This document shows positions 1 to 6,970 of a stretch of 38,432 bases of DNA, in pieces. Source of the DNA: an uncultured Dysosmobacter sp. (GTDB lineage: Bacteria; Bacillota; Clostridia; Oscillospirales; Oscillospiraceae); the NCBI RefSeq assembly GCF_947631635.1, contig NZ_CANRMB010000035.1:1-38432 (forward strand), in the 5' to 3' direction. Every line of letters begins with the position of its first letter. Positions within the stretch are counted from its first letter, which is position 1. Both the position numbers and the translations under genes were made by a program. The notes beneath the pieces are model-generated. The model was not told the DNA's origin. It saw only the letters and a list, made by a program, of their open reading frames with translations, and did no database searches.

Positions 1-405
1 ATGCGGGAGCTGGAGCGGGTCATCATGCTCCGGGTGGTGGACGAGTATTGGATGGACCACATCGACGCCATGGATGACCTGAAGCAGGGCATCCGTCTCC
101 AGGCGTACGGCAACAACGATCCCGTGGATGTCTACAAGCGGGAGTCCCTGAATATGTTCGAGGAGATGGTCTCCGCTATCCAGGACGAGACCGTCCGCCG
201 CCTGTACTCCGTCCGGCTGAAGAAGGACGAGGAGGTCAAGCGGGAGCGGGTAGCCAAGGGCATGGTGGAAAACGTGGGCGGCGACGGCACCGCGCCGAAG
301 AAGCAGCCCGTCAAGGTCAACAAAATCGGCCGCAATGATCCCTGCCCCTGCGGCAGCGGGTTGAAGTGGAAGAAGTGCACCTGTAAAGAATACCACCAGA
401 ATTAA
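1..405 (+). CDS. secA: SecA preprotein translocase ATPase, C-terminal fragment (5' end outside window)
   Basis: This is the last 134 residues of SecA, the cytosolic ATPase that pushes preproteins through SecYEG. The gene begins before the window, so base 1 is not its start codon. The fragment opens in the helical scaffold/wing region (residues 1-70, with the typical YWMDHIDAMDDLKQGIRL stretch). It continues through a charged linker (70-110) into the C-terminal SEC-C zinc motif at about 116-129, preceded by IGRNDP. That motif normally binds zinc and contacts SecB or ribosomes. The last two possible ligands here read C-T-C instead of the usual adjacent C-H or C-C. A strong terminator follows. 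Identification is secure; only the length is unknown. Confidence 0.95.
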   Translation: MRELERVIMLRVVDEYWMDHIDAMDDLKQGIRLQAYGNNDPVDVYKRESLNMFEEMVSAIQDETVRRLYSVRLKKDEEVKRERVAKGMVENVGGDGTAPKKQPVKVNKIGRNDPCPCGSGLKWKKCTCKEYHQN

Positions 406-448
406 ACCTTGCTGCCGCTTCGCGGCAATCCGTCCCAGCAATAGATCC

Positions 449-489
449 GCCCCCTGTTCTCCTGCCGGAGGGCAGGGGGCCAACTTTTT
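449..489 (+). terminator. Rho-independent terminator of secA
   Basis: An 8-bp stem (449-456 with 473-480, GCCCCCTG/CAGGGGGC) with an inner CTCC/GGAG pairing is followed by CAACTTTTT. It lies 44 bases after the secA stop and separates secA from the palindrome cluster downstream. Confidence 0.85.
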
Positions 490-500
490 CGTGTTAAATA

Positions 501-659
501 ACTTGAAAAGTGGCAAATCCACTTTTCAAGTATCACAGCGCATGTGCGCTGTGACAGGCCGCGGTTCGCGGCCTTGATTGGAATTTCATAGTCAATCCCT
601 GTGCGCTTTACGCACAGCGGGCATCGCCCGCTTGAAAAATCCCGTGCAATTTTTCAAGT
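501..659. repeat. Cluster of six consecutive palindromes (REP/BIME-like composite element)
   Basis: Six hairpin-forming inverted repeats follow one another: 501-513/519-531 (13 bp), 533-542/545-554 (10 bp), 556-563/567-574 (8 bp), 599-605/611-617 (7 bp), 617-622/626-631 (6 bp) and 631-640/649-658 (10 bp). The first and last both begin CTTGAAAA and end TTTTCAAG, so the whole block is bounded by related palindromes. No coding potential or T-tract is seen. The layout resembles mosaic intergenic repeats such as BIMEs or miniature elements. A structured RNA is the alternative. Copy number elsewhere in the genome is unknown. Confidence 0.75.
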
Positions 660-689
660 GAATGGACGATATCAGAGAGGAGCTCATCT

Positions 690-896
690 ATGAAAGACAC
701 AGACCATGTTTTGGCGCTGCTCCAAGACATCAAGGATATGCTGATGGGGCTCTCCATCTTGCTTGCGGGCCTCCTTGCGGCGCTTTTCCTGGGCAACCTG
801 CTTGGCGGTCTTGCCTTCTGGATTGCCATCATTTTGGCTGTGGCCGGTCTCGGTGTTGTCTGGCAGGGCTGGCACGGTCATAAAGCTCTGAAATAA
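690..896 (+). CDS. Small two-helix membrane protein, function unknown
   Basis: This is a 68-residue protein. A short polar N-terminus rich in D, H and K (1-16) is followed by a hydrophobic stretch with a glycine-rich turn (about 17-62) that can form two membrane helices, and by a basic tail. A GAGAGGAG ribosome binding site at about 674-681 supports the ATG at 690. A longer reading from 662 in another frame is a shadow. The gene lies 30 bases after the palindrome cluster and 22 bases before pgeF, so it is probably cotranscribed with pgeF. I do not recognise a family and assign no function. Confidence 0.65.
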   Translation: MKDTDHVLALLQDIKDMLMGLSILLAGLLAALFLGNLLGGLAFWIAIILAVAGLGVVWQGWHGHKALK

Positions 897-918
897 GGAA
901 ATGGAACGGAGGTCCTCT

Positions 919-1719
919 ATGCCCTTTGAGACCCATGAACAAAACGGCCTGGTCTGGCTGTCCTCTCCCCTGCTGGATACCGTCCGCCACGGCTTTTCCA
1001 CCCGTGCGGGCGGCGTCAGCCCCGCCCCCTGGGACTCCCTGAACCTGCGGACGGGATGCGGCGACAGGCAGGAAAACCTGATAGAGAATTACCGCCGTTT
1101 CTGCGCCGTCATCGGCGCGGATGCGGAGCGGGCAGTCCTTGCCAAGCAGGTCCATGAGACCACGGTCCGGACGGTCACAGCCGCAGATGCCGGAAAGGGG
1201 CTTTGGCGGGAGCGGGACTATACCGCCGACGCCCTGATCACCCGCGAAAAGGGGCTGCCGCTGGCTGTCTTTTCCGCCGACTGCGGCATCCTCCTGCTGT
1301 ACGATCCCATTCACCAGGCCATAGGCGCTGTCCACGCCGGATGGCGGGGCTGCGCCGGGGGGATCGTTGAAAAAACCGTCCGGGAGATGCAGCGTGTCTA
1401 CGGCGCGTCTCCGGCGGATATCCGGGCCGCCATCGGCCCCTGTATCGGCCAGTGCTGCTTTGAGACAGATGAAGATGTGCCCGCCGCCATGCGGGCCGCT
1501 CTCGGCGCGGATGCGGCCCCCTACTTGGCCTCCCGCGGTGCCAAGTGGCATGTGGACCTGGCCGGTCTGAACCGCCAATGGCTCCTCCGGGCCGGTCTGA
1601 CGGCGGACCACATCGATACCTGCGGCCTCTGCACCGCCTGCCGTCCCGATCTCTTCTGGTCCCACCGGAAGATGGGCGAGGCCCGGGGCGTCCAGGGCGC
1701 CATGATCGTTCTCTCCTGA
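919..1719 (+). CDS. pgeF: PgeF/YfiH family multicopper-like purine nucleoside phosphorylase (laccase domain)
   Basis: This 266-aa cytosolic protein belongs to the YfiH/LACC1 family. Members were first called polyphenol oxidases; characterised ones act on purine nucleosides (adenosine deaminase and phosphorylase activity), and the E. coli homologue has a role in peptidoglycan editing. The three metal ligands are visible in the expected motifs: H79 in KQVH, C122 in SADCG and H139 in HAGWRG. A CIGQCC motif follows. The start is set at 919 because GGAGGT at 908-913 lies five bases upstream; an in-frame ATG at 901 precedes that site and is disfavoured. The gene is compact and followed 26 bases later by the binding-lipoprotein gene. 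Family assignment is firm; the physiological substrate is not. Confidence 0.9.
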   Translation: MPFETHEQNGLVWLSSPLLDTVRHGFSTRAGGVSPAPWDSLNLRTGCGDRQENLIENYRRFCAVIGADAERAVLAKQVHETTVRTVTAADAGKGLWRERDYTADALITREKGLPLAVFSADCGILLLYDPIHQAIGAVHAGWRGCAGGIVEKTVREMQRVYGASPADIRAAIGPCIGQCCFETDEDVPAAMRAALGADAAPYLASRGAKWHVDLAGLNRQWLLRAGLTADHIDTCGLCTACRPDLFWSHRKMGEARGVQGAMIVLS

Positions 1720-1745
1720 TCTTCTCCATCAAAAGGAGCTTTCCC

Positions 1746-3281
1746 ATGAAAAAACGCCTGTTGAAATGTCTGTGCACGGCGCTTCTGCTTCCGGCCCTGT
1801 TAACGGGCTGCTGGCAGGAGGAACCGTCAGCGCATGATGATATCCTGCCGCAGCCCGGCGGGCCGGAGCAGGAGGCCGCGGAGACCCGCATGATCCTGCC
1901 GGAGATCTTCGCCCTCCCCTACGCGCCGGACCAGCCGCTGGACCCCATCACCTGTCCGGACGGGATGCAGCAGGTCGTTGCATCCCTGCTGTATGAGGGG
2001 CTGTTCCGCCTGGATCTCCACTTGGAGCCGGAGGCCTGGCTGTGCAGCGGCTATACCTGTGACGACACCATGTCCCGCTATGAATTCACACTCCGCTCCG
2101 GCGTTACCTTTTCCGACGGCAGCCCCCTGACCGCCGCCGATGTGAAGGCCGCTCTGGACCGGGCCAGAAATTCGGAGCGCTACCGTGCCAGACTGTCGGA
2201 CATCTCCTCGGTCTCCGTCTCCGGCGAGACGGTGGTGGTCTCCTTAAGCAAGCCCAACAGCGCCCTCCCCGCGCTTTTGGATATTCCCATCGTCAAGGCC
2301 GGCAGCGACCACCCCGACGCCCCCATAGGCACCGGTCCCTATCTCTTCTCCGCCGGAGACAGCGGCACTTACCTGGTGGCCAACCAGTCCTGGTGGCAGG
2401 GCACCAGGCAGCCCACGGACCGCATCGCCCTGGTGGAGGCCGCCGACCTGGATACCAAGCTCTACCGTTTCACCTCCCATGACGTGCAGCTGGTCACCGC
2501 GGATCTCACCGGCATGTCTCCCATCTCCGCCACAGGCAACATCGTCTATCAGGACGCGGATACCACGATCCTGCAATACGTGGGCTGCAACGTGACCCGC
2601 GAGCCTCTGGACAACGCGGCCTTCCGCCGCGCCCTGTCTCAGGGCATCAACCGGTCCTCCGTGGTGAGCGCCTTCCTGTCCGGCCACGGGACTCCCGCCC
2701 AGTTCCCGGTCTCCCCCGTGTCCCCGCTGTATCCCAGCGAGCTGGAAACACGCTATTCCCGGGACACGTTTTCCTCCGCTCTTGCGGAGAGCGGTATTGT
2801 ATCAGACCGTCCCCTGACGCTGCTGGTCAATACGGAAAACAGCTTTAAGGTCTCTGTTGCCAACTATCTGGCGGAATCCTTTACCGCGGACGGCGTCCCT
2901 GTAACAGTTCGCGCCCTTCCCTGGGAGGAGTACACCGCCGCGCTGCTCTCCGGCGATTTCGACCTCTATTACGGGGAGGTAAAGCTCACAGCCGACTGGG
3001 ACCTGTCCGACCTGCTCGCCACCGGCGGCGCTTTGAATTACGGTGGGTGGGCCGATCCCCGGACCGACCAGCTTTTGGAAGCATTTGCCGCCGCCAGTGA
3101 CCGCACTGCCGCCGCAAAGTCCCTGTGCGCTTACCTCCAGGCGCAGTCCCCCATTCTCCCGGTGTGCTTCAAGTCCATCTCTGTGCTGATGCAGGCCGGT
3201 GTAGTGGAGGGACTTACACCGACCATGGCCGAACCCTTCTACGATTTGACCGGCTGCACCATCCATCTGCGGGAATCTTAA
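1746..3281 (+). CDS. ABC transporter substrate-binding lipoprotein, peptide/nickel type (SBP family 5)
   Basis: This 511-aa lipoprotein should capture peptides or a related ligand outside the membrane. A signal peptide of about 20 residues ends in the lipobox LTGC, so C22 is the predicted lipidated residue. The family-5 binding fold follows, with the recognisable stretches around DPITCPDGMQQV, YEFTLRSGVTFSDGSPLTAADV and IGTGPYLF. The start at 1746 has AAAAGGAG ahead of it; the longer open frame from 1545 overlaps pgeF and is rejected. No permease or ATPase gene lies nearby, so it is an orphan component or has been recruited to another role. A bidirectional terminator follows. The ligand cannot be predicted. 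Confidence 0.88.
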   Translation: MKKRLLKCLCTALLLPALLTGCWQEEPSAHDDILPQPGGPEQEAAETRMILPEIFALPYAPDQPLDPITCPDGMQQVVASLLYEGLFRLDLHLEPEAWLCSGYTCDDTMSRYEFTLRSGVTFSDGSPLTAADVKAALDRARNSERYRARLSDISSVSVSGETVVVSLSKPNSALPALLDIPIVKAGSDHPDAPIGTGPYLFSAGDSGTYLVANQSWWQGTRQPTDRIALVEAADLDTKLYRFTSHDVQLVTADLTGMSPISATGNIVYQDADTTILQYVGCNVTREPLDNAAFRRALSQGINRSSVVSAFLSGHGTPAQFPVSPVSPLYPSELETRYSRDTFSSALAESGIVSDRPLTLLVNTENSFKVSVANYLAESFTADGVPVTVRALPWEEYTAALLSGDFDLYYGEVKLTADWDLSDLLATGGALNYGGWADPRTDQLLEAFAAASDRTAAAKSLCAYLQAQSPILPVCFKSISVLMQAGVVEGLTPTMAEPFYDLTGCTIHLRES

Positions 3282-3286
3282 GTAGC

Positions 3287-3317
3287 AAAAAAGAACGTCC
3301 TCGGACGTTCTTTTTTA
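3287..3317. terminator. Bidirectional terminator between convergent genes
   Basis: The stem AAGAACGTCC/GGACGTTCTT (3291-3300 with 3303-3312) is flanked by A-rich sequence on the left and T-rich sequence on the right. It can therefore end transcription of the binding-protein gene on the plus strand and of the nuclease-fusion gene on the minus strand. Confidence 0.9.
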
Positions 3318-3318
3318 T

Positions 3319-4041
3319 TTACCGTTTTGCCTTGCCTGTGATCTCCTCCACAGTGATCTTCCAGATCGCCGTGCGGTGCAGGCTGGCGGCAATGGCCTTG
3401 TCGAAGGCCGCCATATTTTCCGGCGTGTGCCGCTGGCAGAGGAGGCGCAGGACCTTGGTCTTCTCCGTATCCCCTGTCACCTCTGACGCGGTGCCAAAGG
3501 CCACTGCGGATTCAAACAGGGTGGTAAAGCGGTCCTTCTGGATCTGCGTGTCCCCCACACAGGTCAGGCACACCCGCGGATGCCGCCGCAGGCACTCCAC
3601 CTTGCGGCCCTCCATGGCGCTGTGAAAATACACTGCGTTCCCATCCCGCACAATGGTGACCGGCAGGCCATAGGGGCTGCCGTCCTCCGCTGTCATCGCC
3701 AGAAAGGCGTACTCGCACCGGTCCACCACGCTCCAGGCAAACTCTGCGGGCATCTCCCGGTCTTTCCGTCGCATTTGTACTTTCATCGTTCCCAGCTCCT
3801 TTTCCGCAATGAGGCTCAGCTTCTGCTGCCGTGTCAGCCGTTTGATCGCCGCCTCCCGCCGCATGGCTGCAGATCTGTCCGGCAGCCCCTCCTGATAGGC
3901 GAGCGATACCGGCAGCCGGCTGCGTGTATATTTGGCGCCCTTGCCGCTCTGGTGGACTGCCAGCCGCCGTGCAACATTATCGGTATATCCCGTATACAGC
4001 GATCCGTCTCCGCAGCAAAGCATATAGACAAACCAAGCCAA
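3319..4041 (-). CDS. Fusion of GIY-YIG nuclease domain and pyridoxamine-phosphate-oxidase-like flavin domain
   Basis: Two complete domains sit in one frame of 240 residues. Residues 1-80 are a small GIY-YIG endonuclease of the YhbQ/UPF0213 kind (VYML, LYTGYT, R25-R26, KYTR, E63 in REAAIKRL). Residues 86-240 look like a NimA/PNPOx-type FMN-binding protein (MRRKDREM, CEYAFLAM, PYGLPV, YFHSAMEGRK). The start is placed at a TTG (4041) seven bases after GGGAGG; a GTG at 4059 is the longer alternative. An internal ATG at 3786 opens the flavin domain and has its own AAGGAG nine bases upstream, so a separate second product is possible. The gene is monocistronic with a terminator after it. Domain calls are confident; the biological meaning of the fusion is unknown. 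Confidence 0.8.
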   Translation of the reverse strand: MAWFVYMLCCGDGSLYTGYTDNVARRLAVHQSGKGAKYTRSRLPVSLAYQEGLPDRSAAMRREAAIKRLTRQQKLSLIAEKELGTMKVQMRRKDREMPAEFAWSVVDRCEYAFLAMTAEDGSPYGLPVTIVRDGNAVYFHSAMEGRKVECLRRHPRVCLTCVGDTQIQKDRFTTLFESAVAFGTASEVTGDTEKTKVLRLLCQRHTPENMAAFDKAIAASLHRTAIWKITVEEITGKAKR

Positions 4042-4074
4042 TGCGCCGCCTCCCTGCACAGTTGTTCGATATGC

Positions 4075-4103
4075 AGTATATCACATTTTTTCTGTCAAGG
4101 CAA
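4075..4103 (-). promoter_or_regulatory. Possible promoter of the nuclease-fusion gene
   Basis: On the minus strand TTGCCT (4103-4098) and TATACT (4080-4075) are separated by 17 bases. The -10 lies about 34 bases before the TTG start. The -35 is imperfect, and a nearby TTGACA has the wrong spacing for the same -10. Confidence 0.4.
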
Positions 4104-4245
4104 AGGCCGATCTCCGAAAAAAGCGGCATGCTCTTCGAAACTGGCAGACTGCTCCCCCCGCTATGCTCCACAGCGCCGTCCCGCCTATCCATTCAGGCAT
4201 GAGGACTTCCCTGACCGGCATATGAAGCATTGAGGAGGTATCCAT

Positions 4246-4956
4246 ATGTTGTCTGCCACACTGCTGCTGTTTGCCAATACCCTGCTGTTTTCCCTGCGCC
4301 TGTCCGGCGGAGGCTCCTTTCCCAAACCGCTCTCCGCCGCCGAGGAACGGGAATGGCTCCAGCGATATGCCCAGGGCGATCCAGAGGCCCGGAACGTGCT
4401 CATTGAGCGGAATTTGCGCCTGGTGGCGCATATCATTAAGAAATACTACACCCAAAATGCCGACCAGGAGGACCTGATCTCCATCGGCACCATCGGCCTC
4501 ATCAAGGGCATCTCCAGCTTTGATCCGTCCAAAGGCGCCCGGCTGGCCACCTATGCTGCCCGCTGTATCGAAAATGAGATCCTGATGTACTTCCGCAGTC
4601 AAAAAAAGGTGCAGAGCGAGGTCTCCCTGTCGGACTCCATTGAGATGGATAAGGAGGGCAATGCCCTGCAGTTGATCGATGTCATCGGCGTGGATGACAC
4701 CATGCTGGACGATCTCCAGGACCGGGACAACGCCCTGCGCCTGCACCAGCTTGTCCGCGAGAAGCTGACCACACGGGAGATGGAGATCATCCGCCTGCGC
4801 TACGGCCTGGGGGGCACAGTCCCCCTGACCCAGCGTGAGATCGCATCCTCCTTCGGCATCTCACGGAGCTATGTATCCCGCATTGAAAAACGGGCGCTGG
4901 AAAAGCTGCGGGCGGAATTGCAGGAGTCCCTGGTCCCCAAGCATTCCGGAAAGTGA
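4246..4956 (+). CDS. sigK: RNA polymerase sporulation sigma factor SigK (pro-sigma-K)
   Basis: This 236-aa sigma-70 family protein directs late mother-cell transcription during endospore formation. Residues 1-25 are a hydrophobic pro-sequence like that removed by SpoIVFB in Bacillus. Region 2 follows (ARNVLIERNLRLVAHI, DLISIGTIGLIKGI, LATYAARCIENEILMYFR), then an HTH-bearing region 4 (TQREIASSFGISRSYVSRIEKRAL). The phrase RCIENEIL and the order of motifs match SigK closely. ATG 4246 follows GAGGAGGT at 4232-4239. The reading frame is continuous, so no skin-type element interrupts it. The gene is convergent with lexA. SigE is the nearest alternative, but the N-terminus favours SigK. Confidence 0.92.
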   Translation: MLSATLLLFANTLLFSLRLSGGGSFPKPLSAAEEREWLQRYAQGDPEARNVLIERNLRLVAHIIKKYYTQNADQEDLISIGTIGLIKGISSFDPSKGARLATYAARCIENEILMYFRSQKKVQSEVSLSDSIEMDKEGNALQLIDVIGVDDTMLDDLQDRDNALRLHQLVREKLTTREMEIIRLRYGLGGTVPLTQREIASSFGISRSYVSRIEKRALEKLRAELQESLVPKHSGK

Positions 4957-4957
4957 T

Positions 4958-4992
4958 AGCAGGCCCGGCGGCGGTTCGCCGCTGGGCCTGCT
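4958..4992. terminator. Strong hairpin between convergent sigK and lexA, no T-tract
   Basis: AGCAGGCCC/GGGCCTGCT (4958-4966 with 4984-4992) continues inward as GGCGGC pairs around a GGTTC loop. It begins two bases after the sigK stop and ends ten bases before the lexA stop. Neither strand has a run of T after the stem, so termination would be atypical; the hairpin may protect the 3' end. Confidence 0.55.
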
Positions 4993-5001
4993 GGTGGCTG
5001 T

Positions 5002-5592
5002 TCAATACCGCCGCACCACTGCCGCTACTTTCCCCAGGATCTGGGCGTAGGTGCCGTCGATGGGCGAATAGGCGTCATTCTCCGGCAGCAGCCAGATATG
5101 GCCCTTTTGGAAAGAGAGGCGCTTTACCGTGGCTTCATCCTCGATCATGGCCACAACGATCTCCCCGTTGTTAGCCGTCTGCTGGCGGCGCACCACCACC
5201 AGGTCTCCGGGCAGGATGCCTGCGTTCAGCATGGATTCTCCCCGCACCCGCAGGGCAAAATACTCGCCGCTGCGCCCGCCGGTATCGAATGTCAAATAAT
5301 CCTCGATGCACTCCTCCGCCAAGATTGGGCTGCCCGCAGCCACATTGCCGACGATGGGGACCCGGTCCTCCGGCACCGGTGGCTCCGTCAGGGTAATGGC
5401 ACGCCCTTTTCCGGCGCCTTTGGCGATGACTCCTGCCTCCTCCAGATGCTTCAGGTGGAAATGGACAGTGGAGGGAGACTTCAGTCCCACCGCTTCCCCG
5501 ATCTCCCGCACAGAGGGCGGGTATCCCTGCTCCTGAATACAGGCCACGATGTACTCGTAAATCTTTTTTTGCATATTGGAAAGCTCTGTCAT
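5002..5592 (-). CDS. lexA: LexA repressor of the SOS response
   Basis: This 196-aa transcriptional repressor cleaves itself when RecA filaments form on damaged DNA. The winged HTH occupies about 1-65 (SVREIGEAVGLKSPSTVHFHL). The S24 peptidase domain carries the cleavage bond A86-G87, the nucleophile S120 in RGESM and the general base K157 in ATVKRL. ATG 5592 is preceded by AGGAGGT (5604-5598) with a five-base spacer; the open frame extending to 5667 lacks a better site. A LexA-type operator lies in the promoter, consistent with autoregulation. The gene is convergent with sigK and divergent from secG. Identification is very secure. Confidence 0.97.
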   Translation of the reverse strand: MTELSNMQKKIYEYIVACIQEQGYPPSVREIGEAVGLKSPSTVHFHLKHLEEAGVIAKGAGKGRAITLTEPPVPEDRVPIVGNVAAGSPILAEECIEDYLTFDTGGRSGEYFALRVRGESMLNAGILPGDLVVVRRQQTANNGEIVVAMIEDEATVKRLSFQKGHIWLLPENDAYSPIDGTYAQILGKVAAVVRRY

Positions 5593-5638
5593 GGCTGACC
5601 TCCTGTCCCCGGCATTGGACGCACAAGACGTTTTCTTT

Positions 5639-5677
5639 ATTGTACCACAGTTCTTTTTGTAATGCAAACATTTGTTC
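5639..5677 (-). promoter_or_regulatory. lexA promoter with LexA operator
   Basis: The minus strand carries GAACAAATGTTTG (5677-5665), a good match to the Firmicutes SOS box GAAC-N4-GTTC/T. A -10 TACAAT lies at 5644-5639. A 17-base spacer puts the -35 at 5667-5662 (TTGCAT), inside the operator. Binding would block RNA polymerase, giving autorepression. Confidence 0.75.
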
Positions 5678-5742
5678 CACTTTTTTGATTTTTTATTCTC
5701 CCGCTGTTTGAGGGAAATTATATGTTTTTTTGCAAATATGAC

Positions 5743-5771
5743 TTGAAAACATCGTAAAACTGTGGTAGTAT
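5743..5771 (+). promoter_or_regulatory. secG promoter
   Basis: TTGAAA (5743-5748) and TAGTAT (5766-5771) are separated by 17 bases, about 60 bases before the secG start. The -35 matches consensus at five of six positions and the -10 at four of six. Confidence 0.65.
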
Positions 5772-5831
5772 AGGGTTCTGTAATGTGAGTCTCTGCGCAT
5801 ATATGAGTGAATTTTCTGGAGGTTTTCCGAT

Positions 5832-6071
5832 ATGGACACTTTGAAACTGATCATCACGATTCTGCAGCTGCTCTGCGGCTTGGCCATCATCCTGGTCGTT
5901 TTGTTCCAGTCTGGTAAGAGTGCCGGCCTGTCCGGTGCCATCGGCGGCGTGGCTGATTCCTTTCTGGCTAAGAACAAGGCCAAGACTATGGACGCAAAGC
6001 TGGCCCGGGCCACCAAGTGGATCGGCGCCCTGTTCCTGATCCTGACTCTGGTCCTGCTGATCCTGGGATAA
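5832..6071 (+). CDS. secG: SecG, small subunit of the Sec translocase
   Basis: SecG is a 79-residue inner-membrane protein that associates with SecYE and assists SecA-driven export. Two membrane helices (about 5-25 and 60-78) flank the conserved loop with QSGKSAGLSGAIGG and a lysine/alanine-rich segment. Length and topology fit the family. ATG 5832 follows TGGAGGT about nine bases upstream. The gene is monocistronic, with its own promoter and a strong terminator. It shares the window with secA and secY. Confidence 0.95.
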   Translation: MDTLKLIITILQLLCGLAIILVVLFQSGKSAGLSGAIGGVADSFLAKNKAKTMDAKLARATKWIGALFLILTLVLLILG

Positions 6072-6082
6072 TCATCATGTGC

Positions 6083-6113
6083 AAGAGACGTCCTTTCGGG
6101 CGTCTCTTTTTTT
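6083..6113 (+). terminator. Rho-independent terminator of secG
   Basis: The stem GAGACG(T)CC/GGGCGTCTC (6085-6093 with 6098-6106) with a TTTC loop is followed by seven T residues (6107-6113). On the minus strand the same stem, after the deacetylase stop, has no U-tract. Confidence 0.92.
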
Positions 6114-6116
6114 GTC

Positions 6117-6830
6117 TTATGGGTTTCCTGAACGGTACATCGCCCCCGCCTGCGGGACGATCCCATTCAGCGCCAGCAGCTCTTCCACTGTCACGAACCA
6201 ATAGCCCTCTCTCTGCAGCGTATCCACGATCTGCAGCGCGGCGTCTACAGAGGTGGGGTAGATATCGTGGAGCAGGATGATGCTGTTGGGTTTTGCATAC
6301 TGCAGCACGGCTTTGACGACTTTTTCCGTGTCCCGGCTCTCCCAGTCCCGCGGGTCCACGGACCATTTGACCATCGGCACATCAATCTGTTCTTCCGTCC
6401 CCTCTGTGATGAATCCATAAGGCGGACGCAGCCAATAGCCGCTCTCTCCCAGCAGTGTTTCCAGCGCCGCCTCCGTCTTTCCGATCTCCTCGGCAATCTT
6501 CTCCGGGGCCGCGTCCGCCAGCCTCACATGGCTCCAGGTGTGGTTTCCCACCTGGTGTCCCTCTGCCCGCATCCGCTTCACCAGGTCTTGATTGGCTTCG
6601 ATCTCCTCTCCCACCAGAAAAAATGTCGCACTGGCCCCCCGCTCTTTCAAGCCGTCCAGCAGGCGGTCTGTGGTCCCTCTGCGGGGACCGTCATCGAAGG
6701 TCAGCGCAATATATTTCTCTTCCTCCAAAAGCTCTGCTGTCCCGTCAGCGGGCTGGATCTTCTCCCCGCCCGCGGCGCTCAACAGCACGAGTAAACAGAC
6801 ACATAAAAAAATCAGCCGCTGTCTCCGCAT
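6117..6830 (-). CDS. Polysaccharide deacetylase (NodB-type), secreted or membrane-anchored
   Basis: This 237-aa carbohydrate esterase family 4 enzyme probably removes acetyl groups from peptidoglycan or another N-acetylated glycan outside the membrane. A signal peptide or anchor spans residues 4-21. The catalytic motifs are complete: TFDDGP (44-49, base D46 and metal ligand D47), the metal-binding H97 and H101 in HTWSH, RPPYG (135-139) and LLHD with H188. A GGAGGG sequence lies 11 bases ahead of the ATG, rather distant but acceptable. Sporulation enzymes of the PdaA type have a similar architecture, and sigK is nearby, but a sporulation role is only an inference. Confidence 0.88.
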   Translation of the reverse strand: MRRQRLIFLCVCLLVLLSAAGGEKIQPADGTAELLEEEKYIALTFDDGPRRGTTDRLLDGLKERGASATFFLVGEEIEANQDLVKRMRAEGHQVGNHTWSHVRLADAAPEKIAEEIGKTEAALETLLGESGYWLRPPYGFITEGTEEQIDVPMVKWSVDPRDWESRDTEKVVKAVLQYAKPNSIILLHDIYPTSVDAALQIVDTLQREGYWFVTVEELLALNGIVPQAGAMYRSGNP

Positions 6831-6935
6831 CCGCTTCCATTCCCTCCGTGTTTTTCAAGTGTAGTTTACACAAACAGCTGAAAAATAGTGCTGTCAAAAA
6901 CTGCTTCTTTCGCGGCTTTGACCACCTGTGCGCAG

Positions 6936-6970
6936 AATAAAAGAAGCCCCGGGAACCGGGACTTCTTCTT
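6936..6970 (-). terminator. Terminator of the zinc-ribbon membrane protein gene
   Basis: On the minus strand the stop codon is followed at once by a stem AAGAAGTCCCGG/CCGGGGCTTCTT around a short loop, and then TTTTATT. This is a standard intrinsic terminator. Confidence 0.8.

Noticed and set aside
1545..1745. Longer N-terminus for the binding lipoprotein
   Set aside because: It would overlap pgeF and destroy the signal peptide; ATG 1746 has a good ribosome binding site and a lipobox 22 residues on.
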